DNA of 64,000 bases from NCBI RefSeq assembly GCF_007997005.1, contig NZ_VOSL01000058.1:1-64000 (forward strand). The letters are read 5' to 3'. Position numbers and translations under genes: made by a program. The DNA is from Lujinxingia vulgaris (lineage in GTDB: Bacteria > Myxococcota_A > Bradymonadia > Bradymonadales > Bradymonadaceae). The notes below the pieces were generated by a model. It was given only the letters and a program-made list of their open reading frames with translations. It did not search any database and had not been told where the DNA came from. Positions 38,463 through 47,243 of this stretch are shown here, piece by piece; position 1 is the first letter of the stretch, and each line of letters starts with the position of its first letter.

Positions 38463-39857
38463 TCAGGCCGCGCGGCGACGCAGGCGCGCGCGCAGCGGTC
38501 GACGAACCTGAGGATCGACCAGCGCTCGCCGCCAGCCCTCCCGCTGAAAACGCAGCGCCAGCACACCGGCCACCACCGCCATCTCGACCACCAGCGCCAT
38601 CCACGCTCCCACCGCGCCCATGCCCATCACGTAGGCGAAGAGGTAGGCAAAAGGCACCAGCAAAAACCAGGAACCGGCAATGCCCGCAAACATCGTAAAG
38701 CGGGTGTCGCCAGCGCCGTTGAGCGTGCCCGCGGTCACGATCACCGTGGCGTCAAAGAGCTGGAAGATCGCCGCGACAATCAACAACTTCCCGGCCAACG
38801 CGATGGTCGCCCCGTCGCTGGTAAACACGCCCACGATCGACTCGTGGAAGAGCACAAAGCTCACCCCGAAGAGCCCCATCAAAAGCCAGGTGAGCACGAG
38901 CGCGGCCTGGTAGGAGCGGGCCACCTCCGAATAATGCCGGGCGCCCACGTGCTGGCCGGCCAGAATGGTGGCGGCCTGGCCGATGCCCTTCCCGGGCAAA
39001 AAGCTCACGCTGACCACCTTCAGCGCGATCTGGTGGGCGGCGAGCTCCACGGTGCCCAGGCGAGCGAGCAGCGCGGTGAAGAGGGTAAACCCGCCGATGC
39101 CCAGCACGTAATGCACGCCCATCGGCAGACCCAGCCGACCGATCGAGCGCACCACCTCCATCGGCACTCGGCGCAGCAAGCCGCTGTGGCGCGCAAAATG
39201 CCAGAGCACCGCCACAAGCCCCACGCCCTGGGCGATCACCGTGGCGATGGCCGCACCCTGCACACCGATGGCCGGGATCGGGCCGAAGCCGAAGATCAAG
39301 ATCGGGTCGAGCACGATGTTGATCGCGTTGGCCAGGATGTTGATCTTCATCGGCGTGCGCGTATCGCCCACGCCCTGGTAGTAGTTGCAGAGCGCCAGCG
39401 AGACGTACCAGAGCCCGGCGCCCAGCGCGCGAATCCCGAAGTACTCGCGGGCCATCGCCTGCACGTGCGCCTCCCCGCCCAGCGCCTGGAAGATCCACAC
39501 ATCGAGCAGACTCAGCCCCACCACCGCCAGCCCGAAGGGGATCGCCAGCAACACGCCGGCGCTGGCGCTCTGCAGGGCGCGCTCTTTATTGTCGGACCCG
39601 CTGGCCTGGGAGGCCACCACGCTCACCCCCTGGAGCGTGCCCATAAAAAATCCGTTGATCAGAAAGGTCGCCGTCGTCGCCAGCCCTACCGCCGCCAGCT
39701 CCGCGGTGCCCAGCCACCCTACAAAGAGGGTGTCGGCGAGCTCCATCGCCGTGAATGAGAGCATGCTGATCACGATCGGCCACGACAGGCTGGCCACCCG
39801 TGGGATGCGCTCGGCCAGGCTGCGGCGCCGCTGATGTACACCGGGTTGTCGCAACAT
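38463..39857 (-). CDS. MATE family efflux transporter
   Basis: This 464-residue protein has about 12 membrane helices arranged as two similar halves. It has MATE-like segments such as LPMGVHYVLGIGGFTLFTAL and helix 7-8 sequence VSFLPGKGIGQAATILAGQ. It is a cation-coupled multidrug or metabolite exporter; the substrate cannot be named. The C-terminus is basic. The gene is flanked by a terminator on each side, so it is monocistronic. An AT-rich inverted repeat upstream (39948-39971) may be its operator. Confidence 0.92.
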   Translation of the reverse strand: MLRQPGVHQRRRSLAERIPRVASLSWPIVISMLSFTAMELADTLFVGWLGTAELAAVGLATTATFLINGFFMGTLQGVSVVASQASGSDNKERALQSASAGVLLAIPFGLAVVGLSLLDVWIFQALGGEAHVQAMAREYFGIRALGAGLWYVSLALCNYYQGVGDTRTPMKINILANAINIVLDPILIFGFGPIPAIGVQGAAIATVIAQGVGLVAVLWHFARHSGLLRRVPMEVVRSIGRLGLPMGVHYVLGIGGFTLFTALLARLGTVELAAHQIALKVVSVSFLPGKGIGQAATILAGQHVGARHYSEVARSYQAALVLTWLLMGLFGVSFVLFHESIVGVFTSDGATIALAGKLLIVAAIFQLFDATVIVTAGTLNGAGDTRFTMFAGIAGSWFLLVPFAYLFAYVMGMGAVGAWMALVVEMAVVAGVLALRFQREGWRRALVDPQVRRPLRARLRRRAA

Positions 39858-39912
39858 CTCTTACCTCGTTTGCGTCAGGGCAATCCCTGCGAACCTGGCA
39901 AGAAATCAAAAG

Positions 39913-39936
39913 GCCGCAGGAGGGGATTCCTGCGGC
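39913..39936 (-). terminator. Probable terminator of the glutamate-synthase-like gene
   Basis: A perfect 9-bp stem (GCCGCAGGA / TCCTGCGGC) with a 6-base loop is followed on the minus strand by CTTTTGATTT. It lies about 240 bases past the stop of the gene at 40177, just before the MATE gene. Confidence 0.6.
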
Positions 39937-39947
39937 GCTAGAAAAAT

Positions 39948-39971
39948 ACGTTATTTGTGTAAATTTAACGT
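39948..39971. promoter_or_regulatory. Inverted repeat in an AT-rich patch, possible operator
   Basis: ACGTTA and TAACGT face each other across 12 bases inside a patch of ~45 bases that is far more AT-rich than its surroundings. It lies about 90 bases upstream of the MATE exporter start. A repressor such as a TetR-type protein is a natural candidate, but none is encoded nearby. Confidence 0.4.
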
Positions 39972-40176
39972 TTCTTTACCGCAGGAGGGTCGGCGATCAG
40001 GACGCCGAAGACGTGGCCGCTGCCGCCGGCAGCTGGCCCGCTAATCTGGGGGAGGATGGGGTTGGACATGGTCTTCCGAACTCTGCAGGTGCGCCAGGCC
40101 CGGTCAGCTCTGGCGGGTCATCGACCCCACAGGGTGGGGGGTGATGTCACGTTTCAATCAGATGGCGAGGCCGAAG

Positions 40177-41763
40177 TCAAACCTCAGCCTCAACGCGCTC
40201 CTCCGCACTCGAATCGGCAGCCAGTCGGGAGACCGGCGCCGACTCGCCGGCAACCTTTACAGGCGGCGCCGGGTCCACCGAGGGGCGCTCGATGTGCGCG
40301 GCCGGGTAGCCGAAGATCTCGCGGGCGGTGCGCGCGCCAAAACACTCGTCGAGGATCTCGAAATGATCCAGCGTCACCTCCGAGGGGTGCGCCACGCCCA
40401 CCGCGCGGGTCAGCCACATCACCTCTTTGCGCAGGGTGACCATGTAGTTGGCCAGGCGCGCGGCCTTGTTGGTGGGATCGAGCCCCCGCATCAGCCAGCG
40501 GTTCTGCGTGGCCACCCCCGCCGGGCAGCGCCCGGTGTGGCAGGCCTGGGCCTGGATGCAGCCGATCGAGAGCATCGCCTCCCGGGCCACGCCCACCATG
40601 TCGACGCCCATCGCAAAGGCCAGCAGCGAGGCTTCTGGAAAGCCCAGCCGGCCGGTGCCCATAAAGACGATGTTGTCCTGAATGCCGCGACTGGCGAAGA
40701 TCTTATAAACCCTTGAAAACGCGAGCTTAAACGGAAGCGCCACGTTATCCGCGAAGACCAGCGGCGCCGCGCCCGTGCCGCCCTCCCCGCCGTCGATGGC
40801 GATAAAATCCACGCCCCGGTCGCCGGGCACCATCTTGTCAGCGAGCTCCTCCCAGAACCCCAGATCGCCTACGGCGGACTTGATCCCCACGGGCAGGCCG
40901 GTGGCCTCAGCGATGGACTCCACAAAGTCGAGCAGCTCATCGACGTTGTTAAACGCGGAGTGCGACGCCGGGCTGATGCAGTCGCGCCCCATCGGGATGC
41001 CGCGAATCTGGGCGATCTCGGCGGTGATCTTCTCGGAGGGAAGCACCCCGCCGCGGCCGGGCTTGGCGCCCTGGCTGAGCTTGATCTCGATGGCTTTGAC
41101 CGGATGCTTCTCCAGCCTGGCGAGCAGCTCCTCGATGGAGAAGTTCCCGTCGCGGTCGCGCGCACCGAAATAACCGGTACCCAGCTGCCAGATCAGCCCG
41201 CCGCCGTGCTGGTGGTAGGGCGAGATGCCGCCCTCCCCGGTGTTATGAAGCGCGCCCGAGAGGGCGCAGCCGCGGTTGAGCGCTTCGACCGCCGGCCCAC
41301 TCAGTGAGCCGTAGCTCATCGCCGAGACATAAAATACCGACTTCGGCCGAAAGGCCTTCGCTCGCCCGCGCGCCCCGCCCAGCACCTTGGCGCAGCCGAT
41401 CGGGTGCAGCTCATCGTAATCCTCATCGCCCGGCTGCGGCTCGCGGTAAGGGAAGACCGAGGGCTTGATCACCAGGTAGTTCGGCGAGGTCTCCAGATCG
41501 TTGCCGGTGCCAAAACCGAAGTAGTTGTTTTGCTTTTTGGCCGAGGCGTAGACCCAGCGGCGCTGGTCGCGGGAGAAGGGCCGCTCCTCGGCGTTGTTGG
41601 TCACGATGTACTGCCGAAGCTCCGGCCCCACCGACTCCAGCATGTAGCGGAAGTGCCCGATAATCGGGAAGTTTCGCAGGATCGCGTGCTTGCGCTGGGT
41701 CACATCATAGACCACCACGAGCAACAAGAAGAGAAGTATCGCGCCGGAGATCGTCCACACCAT
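40177..41763 (-). CDS. Membrane-anchored FMN-binding glutamate-synthase-like protein
   Basis: This 528-residue protein has one N-terminal membrane helix (about 4-22), followed by a TIM-barrel domain of the glutamate synthase/FMN family. Motifs include GSLSGPAVEALNRG, IDGGEGGTGAAPLVF and ASRGIQDNIVFMGTGRLG. The cysteine triad C-x5-C-x4-C (CIQAQACHTGRC) that binds the 3Fe-4S cluster in GltB is present. It lacks the glutamine amidotransferase and other GltB domains, and no GltD partner is encoded nearby. The electron donor and substrate are therefore unknown. The ATG at 41763 has GAGG six bases upstream. Confidence 0.9.
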   Translation of the reverse strand: MVWTISGAILLFLLLVVVYDVTQRKHAILRNFPIIGHFRYMLESVGPELRQYIVTNNAEERPFSRDQRRWVYASAKKQNNYFGFGTGNDLETSPNYLVIKPSVFPYREPQPGDEDYDELHPIGCAKVLGGARGRAKAFRPKSVFYVSAMSYGSLSGPAVEALNRGCALSGALHNTGEGGISPYHQHGGGLIWQLGTGYFGARDRDGNFSIEELLARLEKHPVKAIEIKLSQGAKPGRGGVLPSEKITAEIAQIRGIPMGRDCISPASHSAFNNVDELLDFVESIAEATGLPVGIKSAVGDLGFWEELADKMVPGDRGVDFIAIDGGEGGTGAAPLVFADNVALPFKLAFSRVYKIFASRGIQDNIVFMGTGRLGFPEASLLAFAMGVDMVGVAREAMLSIGCIQAQACHTGRCPAGVATQNRWLMRGLDPTNKAARLANYMVTLRKEVMWLTRAVGVAHPSEVTLDHFEILDECFGARTAREIFGYPAAHIERPSVDPAPPVKVAGESAPVSRLAADSSAEERVEAEV

Positions 41764-41962
41764 GGGTAACCTCACACACCCAACGCCGGGGCGATGGGTT
41801 CGTTATGTTCGACTTGGAAAGAGGGGGGCGACGTGTCAATCGGGGGCACGCTAACACAGCGGCGGCTCGCTGGCCAAAGAAGGCGGCCTCCTCTACGATG
41901 ACGCACATCCTACATGGCCCATCGCTGCGCTTTTCGCGGCGCTCCCGACCTCGGAACGATCT

Positions 41963-43420
41963 ATGCGTCAGCCCCTCTTTGTGCTCCTTACGCTCACCAC
42001 CGCGACCCTCATTATCGGGTGCGATCGCAAAAGCGAGCCCCCGCCGCAAACGCAGCCCGCTGGCGAGCTGGCGCCGGAGGCCTTTGTGGAGGCGCTGCCC
42101 GAGACGATCACGCTGCGTGCGCTCAACGAGGCCCCCGCCGAGCCGCCTCATTACGATCTGGAGGCGTTTAAGCTCTGCCCGCTTCGCTATGAGTTTGTGG
42201 CCGACACCTCCATTGTGGCCCCCGAGGAGTTCAGCCCGATGGGGCGGGCCGTCGATCTGAAGAGTTCGCAACAGGGCTCGTTCAGCGCGCGCGTTGAAGG
42301 GGAGCGCTGGGCGCTGCATGCCGGCACGATCGACCGCTTTGAGTATGTCGACGAGGATCGGGTGCGCCACCCCGGTCTGGCCGCCGATGCCCTGGCACCG
42401 ATCCTGCTCAAAGCCGAAGGGCAGCGCCTCGTTGAGGACGACGGCCCTACCGCCCTCTGGTCGGCGATGGGCGAGTTTCCCGGCCTGACGATCTTCTTTC
42501 CGGCGCTTCCCGCTCAGGCCGCACCGGGCAGCAGCACCACCTGGAGCCCGCTCCTTCACCAGCGCGGAAGCTCCAGCGAAGTTGAAGCGCGGCGCGGCAA
42601 AGCGACCCCTCCGCCCGGTTACACCCACCCCAAACCTCAGGGCACCACCCACCAGGCCGAGGTCACCCTGGAGCGCTGGCTCGACCTTGGCGAGAGCCGC
42701 GCCGCGCTGCTCCGCGCCGAGTGGTCCACCGGGCCTTATAAGGAGTACATGCGCTCACGCCAGGGCGCCACGCCGGAGCCGGTGCACGTGACGATCACCA
42801 ACACCGACGACTACGCCGCGACCTACGTCGTCAGCGAGGCCGGGCGCGTGCTCTTCGCCCGGGTGCAGTCCACCCGCGAGCAACACATCACCAGCACGGG
42901 CGCGATGCCCGAGCAGCGCTTCTTCATCACGCTCACCGCGCAGATGAACCTGGTGCAGGGGTGCGACGACCCGGTGCTCGCCAGCACCGCCGAGAGCTCC
43001 GACCTGGAGATCGATGAGGCCACGCGCGCGGTCAACCGATTCATCGCCGCGGTCAAACGCAACGATCTGGCCGCACTGCATGACCTGCTCAGCCCCACGC
43101 TTCGAGAAGAACCGGGAAGCCGCGTGATTCTGGAGACGCTGCGCGCGCACCTTCAGAAACACGGCCCCGACGCCCTGGGTCACCCCGAGCTACCCACCGA
43201 CCTGATGGGCTTTGACCAGGGGCACCGTGTGGAGCTGGCCGGCGCCTCGACCCACCTGGCCGAGGAAGATGAGAATGTGCTGGTGACCGTCTACTACACC
43301 GAACCCATTGAGGGAGAGACGCGCATCACAGGCCTGGGCGCAGATACGTCGGCCCGCGATATGCTCTGGGAGGTGTTGGAGATCACCGAGAAGCGATTTT
43401 TTTACGAGGGCAACCCGTGA
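41963..43420 (+). CDS. Lipoprotein leading the chemosensory operon, predicted inner-membrane
   Basis: This 485-residue lipoprotein has signal peptide and lipobox TLIIGC (Cys about 20). The next residue is Asp, the classical Lol-avoidance signal that keeps lipoproteins in the inner membrane. The mature protein is soluble-looking, with mixed strands and helices, and has two further Cys (LCPLRY, LVQGCDD). The C-terminal ~120 residues may form an NTF2/DUF-like small alpha+beta domain (ATRAVNRFIAAVKRNDLAAL). I recognise no family. Its stop overlaps the start of cheR (GTGA), tying it to the chemosensory operon. It could act as a periplasmic sensory or accessory protein for the receptor; that is inference. 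Confidence 0.8.
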   Translation: MRQPLFVLLTLTTATLIIGCDRKSEPPPQTQPAGELAPEAFVEALPETITLRALNEAPAEPPHYDLEAFKLCPLRYEFVADTSIVAPEEFSPMGRAVDLKSSQQGSFSARVEGERWALHAGTIDRFEYVDEDRVRHPGLAADALAPILLKAEGQRLVEDDGPTALWSAMGEFPGLTIFFPALPAQAAPGSSTTWSPLLHQRGSSSEVEARRGKATPPPGYTHPKPQGTTHQAEVTLERWLDLGESRAALLRAEWSTGPYKEYMRSRQGATPEPVHVTITNTDDYAATYVVSEAGRVLFARVQSTREQHITSTGAMPEQRFFITLTAQMNLVQGCDDPVLASTAESSDLEIDEATRAVNRFIAAVKRNDLAALHDLLSPTLREEPGSRVILETLRAHLQKHGPDALGHPELPTDLMGFDQGHRVELAGASTHLAEEDENVLVTVYYTEPIEGETRITGLGADTSARDMLWEVLEITEKRFFYEGNP

Positions 43421-44958
43421 GCCCGACGCCCGGCCTGCCCACCCCGGCTGAGAGCCGGGTCGGGGCGCCCATCTCGCTGAGCGAGCTTCGGCCGGTGCTG
43501 GCGTGGATGCAGGAGCGCACCGGCCTTGTGTTCCCGCGGGCGCGTCGCACCCACGCGTTGCGCGCGCTGCGAAAGCTCGTGCGCGAGCACCACATTGCAC
43601 CTTCGCAGCTGGTCGCCCGCGCCCGACAAGAGCCGGCGTTGCTCGACGCGCTGTGCAACGCGCTGACCATCTCGGAGAGCTATTTCTTTCGCATCCCGGA
43701 GCACTTCGAGGCGATCGCCACCCGTGTGTTGGGCGCGCTGCCACCGGGCTCCCCGCTGCGCTGCTGGAGCGCGGGCTGCTCCGAAGGTCAGGAGATCTAC
43801 TCGCTGGCGATGCTCCTCGACGAGCACGGCCAGCTCGGCCGCAGCGAGCTCTGGGCGACCGACCTCTCCCCGGGGGTGCTCGATGTCGCGCGTCGGGGGC
43901 GCTACCGACCCTGGGCGCTGCGCGGGCGCGCGTGCCAGCCCTTGCGCGCGCTGCTCAGCGATGAGAGCGCGGACTTTGAGGTCGCCGAACACATGCGGCG
44001 CGCGGTGCACTTCGCCCAGGACAACCTCGTCAGTGGGACGCCGGCGCCCGGCCCGGGCGCCCGGGGAAACTTCGATCTGATCCTCTGCCGGCACGTGCTC
44101 ATCTACCTGGATGACGAGGCCGTGGCCCGCGTCGCCCGCCGCCTCTTTGGGGCGCTGCGCCCGGGGGGCTGGCTCTTCTGCGCGCCGGCGGACCCGCTGC
44201 TCTATGAGCACGCCCCCTTCGAGGTGATCCCCTCGCCCGGCGGGCTGATCTACCGACGGCCGGAGCAGGCACCATCGCCGCAGGAGCGCGCAAACACACA
44301 ACCTTTCGAGGCTCCGACCGAGCGCGCCGCGCCCGCGATAGACCATCCTCCCCTCGCTCATCCCGCGCCGCTCACAGAGCGGATGCCAACCTCGGCGGTG
44401 TCGCGACAGCGGGAGGCCGCCGCGACCTCGGCGTCTGCATGCTCAACGCCCTCGCCACTCGAGGAGGCCCGCGCTGCCTTTGAGGCCCGGGACTGGGCCG
44501 GGGCGGTGCGCGTGCTCGAAGCGCCCGGGTTGGAGCCCTCGCCGGAGGTGGCGCTTTTGCACCTGCGGGCGCTGACCCACCTCGATGTGGAGCGTGCGCT
44601 CCGCGCCGCGCCAAACTATGAAGCGATGTTGGCGCAACACCCGCACTTCCATTACCTGCGCGCCCGGCTGGCGCTGGCTCAGCGCGATGACCAGGCTGCG
44701 CTCGACGCGATTCGCCGCGCGCTCTACCTGCAGCCGGGCTTTCTGATGGCCCTCCACCTGCAGGCCCTCGTCTGGATGCAACTCGCCAACCGTGAGCGCG
44801 CCCACGCCACACTGACCTCCCTCCAGCAGCGCTGCGCGGCACGTCCGGGCGACCAGTCTGTGACGCTGGGAGAAGGCCGAACCATCGCAGCGCTGCGCGC
44901 CGAAGTCGACGCCGCACTACACACCCTGACCCCATCGGGAGACGGCCATGTCGGATGA
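43417..44958 (+). CDS. cheR: CheR-type methyltransferase with C-terminal TPR
   Basis: This 513-residue protein has a CheR methyltransferase (about 20-290) with NALTISESYFFR, SAM-binding CWSAGCSEGQEIYSLAML and LCRHVLIYLDDEAV. A Pro/Ala-rich linker and TPR-type helices (about 345-500) follow. CheR uses S-adenosylmethionine to methylate receptor glutamates. CheR-TPR fusions (WspC-like) are typical of non-flagellar chemosensory systems. The GTG start overlaps the upstream lipoprotein stop, with GAGG eight bases before. The 3' end overlaps cheW by 11 bases. Confidence 0.93.
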   Translation: MSPTPGLPTPAESRVGAPISLSELRPVLAWMQERTGLVFPRARRTHALRALRKLVREHHIAPSQLVARARQEPALLDALCNALTISESYFFRIPEHFEAIATRVLGALPPGSPLRCWSAGCSEGQEIYSLAMLLDEHGQLGRSELWATDLSPGVLDVARRGRYRPWALRGRACQPLRALLSDESADFEVAEHMRRAVHFAQDNLVSGTPAPGPGARGNFDLILCRHVLIYLDDEAVARVARRLFGALRPGGWLFCAPADPLLYEHAPFEVIPSPGGLIYRRPEQAPSPQERANTQPFEAPTERAAPAIDHPPLAHPAPLTERMPTSAVSRQREAAATSASACSTPSPLEEARAAFEARDWAGAVRVLEAPGLEPSPEVALLHLRALTHLDVERALRAAPNYEAMLAQHPHFHYLRARLALAQRDDQAALDAIRRALYLQPGFLMALHLQALVWMQLANRERAHATLTSLQQRCAARPGDQSVTLGEGRTIAALRAEVDAALHTLTPSGDGHVG

Positions 44959-45553
44959 TCCTCACCGGCGCTGGTCGGAGCTACGCCGCCGCATGACCCA
45001 CGCCGAGCATCAACTTCGCCTGGCGAGTGCGCCCCGCCCCTCCGCCACCCAACCTCGCCACCCCGCGGCAAGCCCGGTGCGCGCCGAAATCACCCTCTTC
45101 TCGCGAGGCGACCAACGCTACGCGCTCAGCTCGCGACGGGTGCTGCGCATCATTCGCCTGGAGCGCCTTTTGCGCATCCCCACCGCCCCGCCCTCGCTTC
45201 TCGGCGCGACCTTCGACCAGGGCGAGCTGCTGCCGGTCTTCGATCTGCACCTCTTCTGGCGACGTCCTTCGGTGGGCGTGCGCGATCTTCCCTGGGCGGT
45301 GATTCTGGGCCAGGGCGACCTTCGCCTCGCATTGGCCTGCGAAGATGTCGACGCCGACACCCGCACCCCGGAGCCGGAGCCTCATCACCTGCAGCCGGTG
45401 TCCCGAGATCAGGAGCGCACCTTTGTGCTTGGACGCCTCTACAATGAGACGCTCTGGCTCGACGCCGACGCTATTCTTGAAGATCCCGCGTTTGACCTTC
45501 ATGACACTACGGCCGCATCGGCCCGACTGATGAATGAGACCCCCGATGGATGA
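44948..45553 (+). CDS. cheW: CheW coupling protein
   Basis: This 201-residue protein has an N-terminal extension of ~45 hydrophilic residues, then one CheW/SH3-like domain (about 48-190). Family motifs include [20 protein letters not shown] and [16 protein letters not shown]. It links receptor to CheA. It overlaps cheR upstream and the receptor gene downstream by 8 bases, so translation is coupled. The operon has only this CheW, unlike Wsp, which has two. Confidence 0.92.
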   Translation: MSDDPHRRWSELRRRMTHAEHQLRLASAPRPSATQPRHPAASPVRAEITLFSRGDQRYALSSRRVLRIIRLERLLRIPTAPPSLLGATFDQGELLPVFDLHLFWRRPSVGVRDLPWAVILGQGDLRLALACEDVDADTRTPEPEPHHLQPVSRDQERTFVLGRLYNETLWLDADAILEDPAFDLHDTTAASARLMNETPDG

Positions 45554-47243
45554 GCTTGAGATCACGCCGCCCCCCTTTCGTTCGCTGACGACACGCCTGG
45601 CGTTTCTGACGATGGCAACGATCGCGGTGATGATCACCGTGGTCATCGTCATGTTCTCCCTGGCCTCCGATCTCGAAAAGAGCCACCAGATGATCATGGA
45701 GGCGCGCTCCAGCGAGGCCCGCCTGGAGACGTTGGACGAGTTCGAGGCCCAGTCGAACGAGCACCTTGAGCGTATCCGTAACACCATGTTTGCGCTGCTG
45801 ATGCTCGGGGGAGGCATCTGCGTGGTGACGGCCGTCTCCCTGGTCACCACGACCCGCCGACTGCGCGGGCTCTCGGTGGCGAGCGCGCGTATCGCCAACG
45901 GCGACTTCGATCACCGCGCCCCGCGCGATCCGAGCGGCGATGAGATCGCGATCCTCGGTCAGGCCATCAACGCCATGGTCGAGCGTATCCACCAGGCCTT
46001 CGTCCAGCAGCGTAAGGCCAGCGAGGTGGCCACCGTCGAACACGCCCGCGCCAGCGCGATCTTTGAGGCGACGGCCGAGGCCATCATCACCCTCAATGAG
46101 GCCGGAGAGGTCACCGGCGCCAACCTCGCTGCGTCTCGCCTCTTTGGCCGGGATCCGGAACACCTCGAGGGTCGCTACGCTGGCGACCTGCTCAAACTCG
46201 ATGCCACCCCGATCGCCTTGATCACGCGCGCCAGCGCGCACGAACCCATCGACGTGGAGGGCGAAGCCCTGCCGCACTCCGGGGATGCCATCCCCGTCTA
46301 CGTCCGCGCCTCGGCGGTGCGCCATGACGGAGAGCGTATCGGCCTTGTCGTCCTCCAGGATCGTCGCGCCGAAGCCCGGGAAGAGGCCGAGCGCGACCGG
46401 CTTCTGGGCATCATCCGCGAGCTGGCAAGCCAGCTCAGCTCCGCCACCGCCGAGCTGCTCGCCACCAGCTCCCAGCAACACGCCGGCACGCTCGAGCAGA
46501 TGGCCTCGGTCTCGCAAACCGTCGCCACCGTCGACGAGGTCACAGCCACCAGCGAGCAGTCTGCCGAACGCGCCCGGACCGTCGCCGAAGCCGCACGCCG
46601 CTCGGAGGCTATCGGCAAAGAAGGCCAGGACACCGTCGCCGAGACCACCCGGCAAATGGAGCAGATGCGCACCCACACCGAGGAGCTCGCCCGTCGCGTC
46701 GTCGAGCTGGCCGAGAACGCCAGTCAGATCGCCTCGATCACCGCCACTGTCAATGAGCTCGCCGAACAGACCAACCTCCTGGCGCTCAACGCCGCCATTG
46801 AAGCCGCCCGCGCCGGTGAACACGGTCGGGGGTTCTCGGTGGTCGCCGCCGAGATCAAAGCGCTGGCCCGGCAGTCCAAGGGTGCCACCAGCGAGATCCA
46901 GACCATCCTCGCCACCATTCACACCTCCACCCGCGAGGCCATCGCGGCCACCGAGGCCAGCGACCAGAGCGTGTCCACCACCATCGCCTCGGCCCGTCGC
47001 GCCGGCGAGACCATCGACGTCCTCTCGCGTACCCTCTCGGAGACCGCCCGCGCCGCCAACCAGATCCTCGCCTCCTCCAGCCAGCAGGCCATCGGCATCT
47101 CCCAGATCAACGAAGCGATGAGTGCCATTGAGAGCGTGGTTCAACAGCACCTCGCCGCCAGTGGCCAGGCCGAACGCGCGCTGGGCGAGCTGACCGAGAT
47201 GGTCGACCGCCTCGAAGAACTCCTTGAGGCGCGCACGTTATGA
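45546..47243 (+). CDS. Chemoreceptor (MCP) with PAS domain and minimal periplasmic loop
   Basis: This 565-residue receptor has TM1 (about 17-39), a periplasmic loop of only ~40 residues, TM2 (about 80-101), then HAMP (about 101-153). A PAS-like domain follows (about 165-285, with [20 protein letters not shown]), then the MCP signalling domain (about 300-565). The hairpin tip is canonical: [20 protein letters not shown] then [16 protein letters not shown]. The small loop argues against classical ligand binding outside; the PAS domain is the more likely sensor. The ATG at 45546 lies inside the cheW 3' end; another ATG 12 bases upstream is possible. Confidence 0.93.
   Translation: MDELEITPPPFRSLTTRLAFLTMATIAVMITVVIVMFSLASDLEKSHQMIMEARSSEARLETLDEFEAQSNEHLERIRNTMFALLMLGGGICVVTAVSLVTTTRRLRGLSVASARIANGDFDHRAPRDPSGDEIAILGQAINAMVERIHQAFVQQRKASEVATVEHARASAIFEATAEAIITLNEAGEVTGANLAASRLFGRDPEHLEGRYAGDLLKLDATPIALITRASAHEPIDVEGEALPHSGDAIPVYVRASAVRHDGERIGLVVLQDRRAEAREEAERDRLLGIIRELASQLSSATAELLATSSQQHAGTLEQMASVSQTVATVDEVTATSEQSAERARTVAEAARRSEAIGKEGQDTVAETTRQMEQMRTHTEELARRVVELAENASQIASITATVNELAEQTNLLALNAAIEAARAGEHGRGFSVVAAEIKALARQSKGATSEIQTILATIHTSTREAIAATEASDQSVSTTIASARRAGETIDVLSRTLSETARAANQILASSSQQAIGISQINEAMSAIESVVQQHLAASGQAERALGELTEMVDRLEELLEARTL

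Larger units (their letters stand above)
39858..40176. other. Region between MATE gene and glutamate-synthase-like gene
   Basis: These 319 bases contain a terminator hairpin (39913-39936), an AT-rich patch with an inverted repeat (39948-39971), and a near-palindromic hairpin at about 40119-40146. No gene is seen. Confidence 0.5.
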
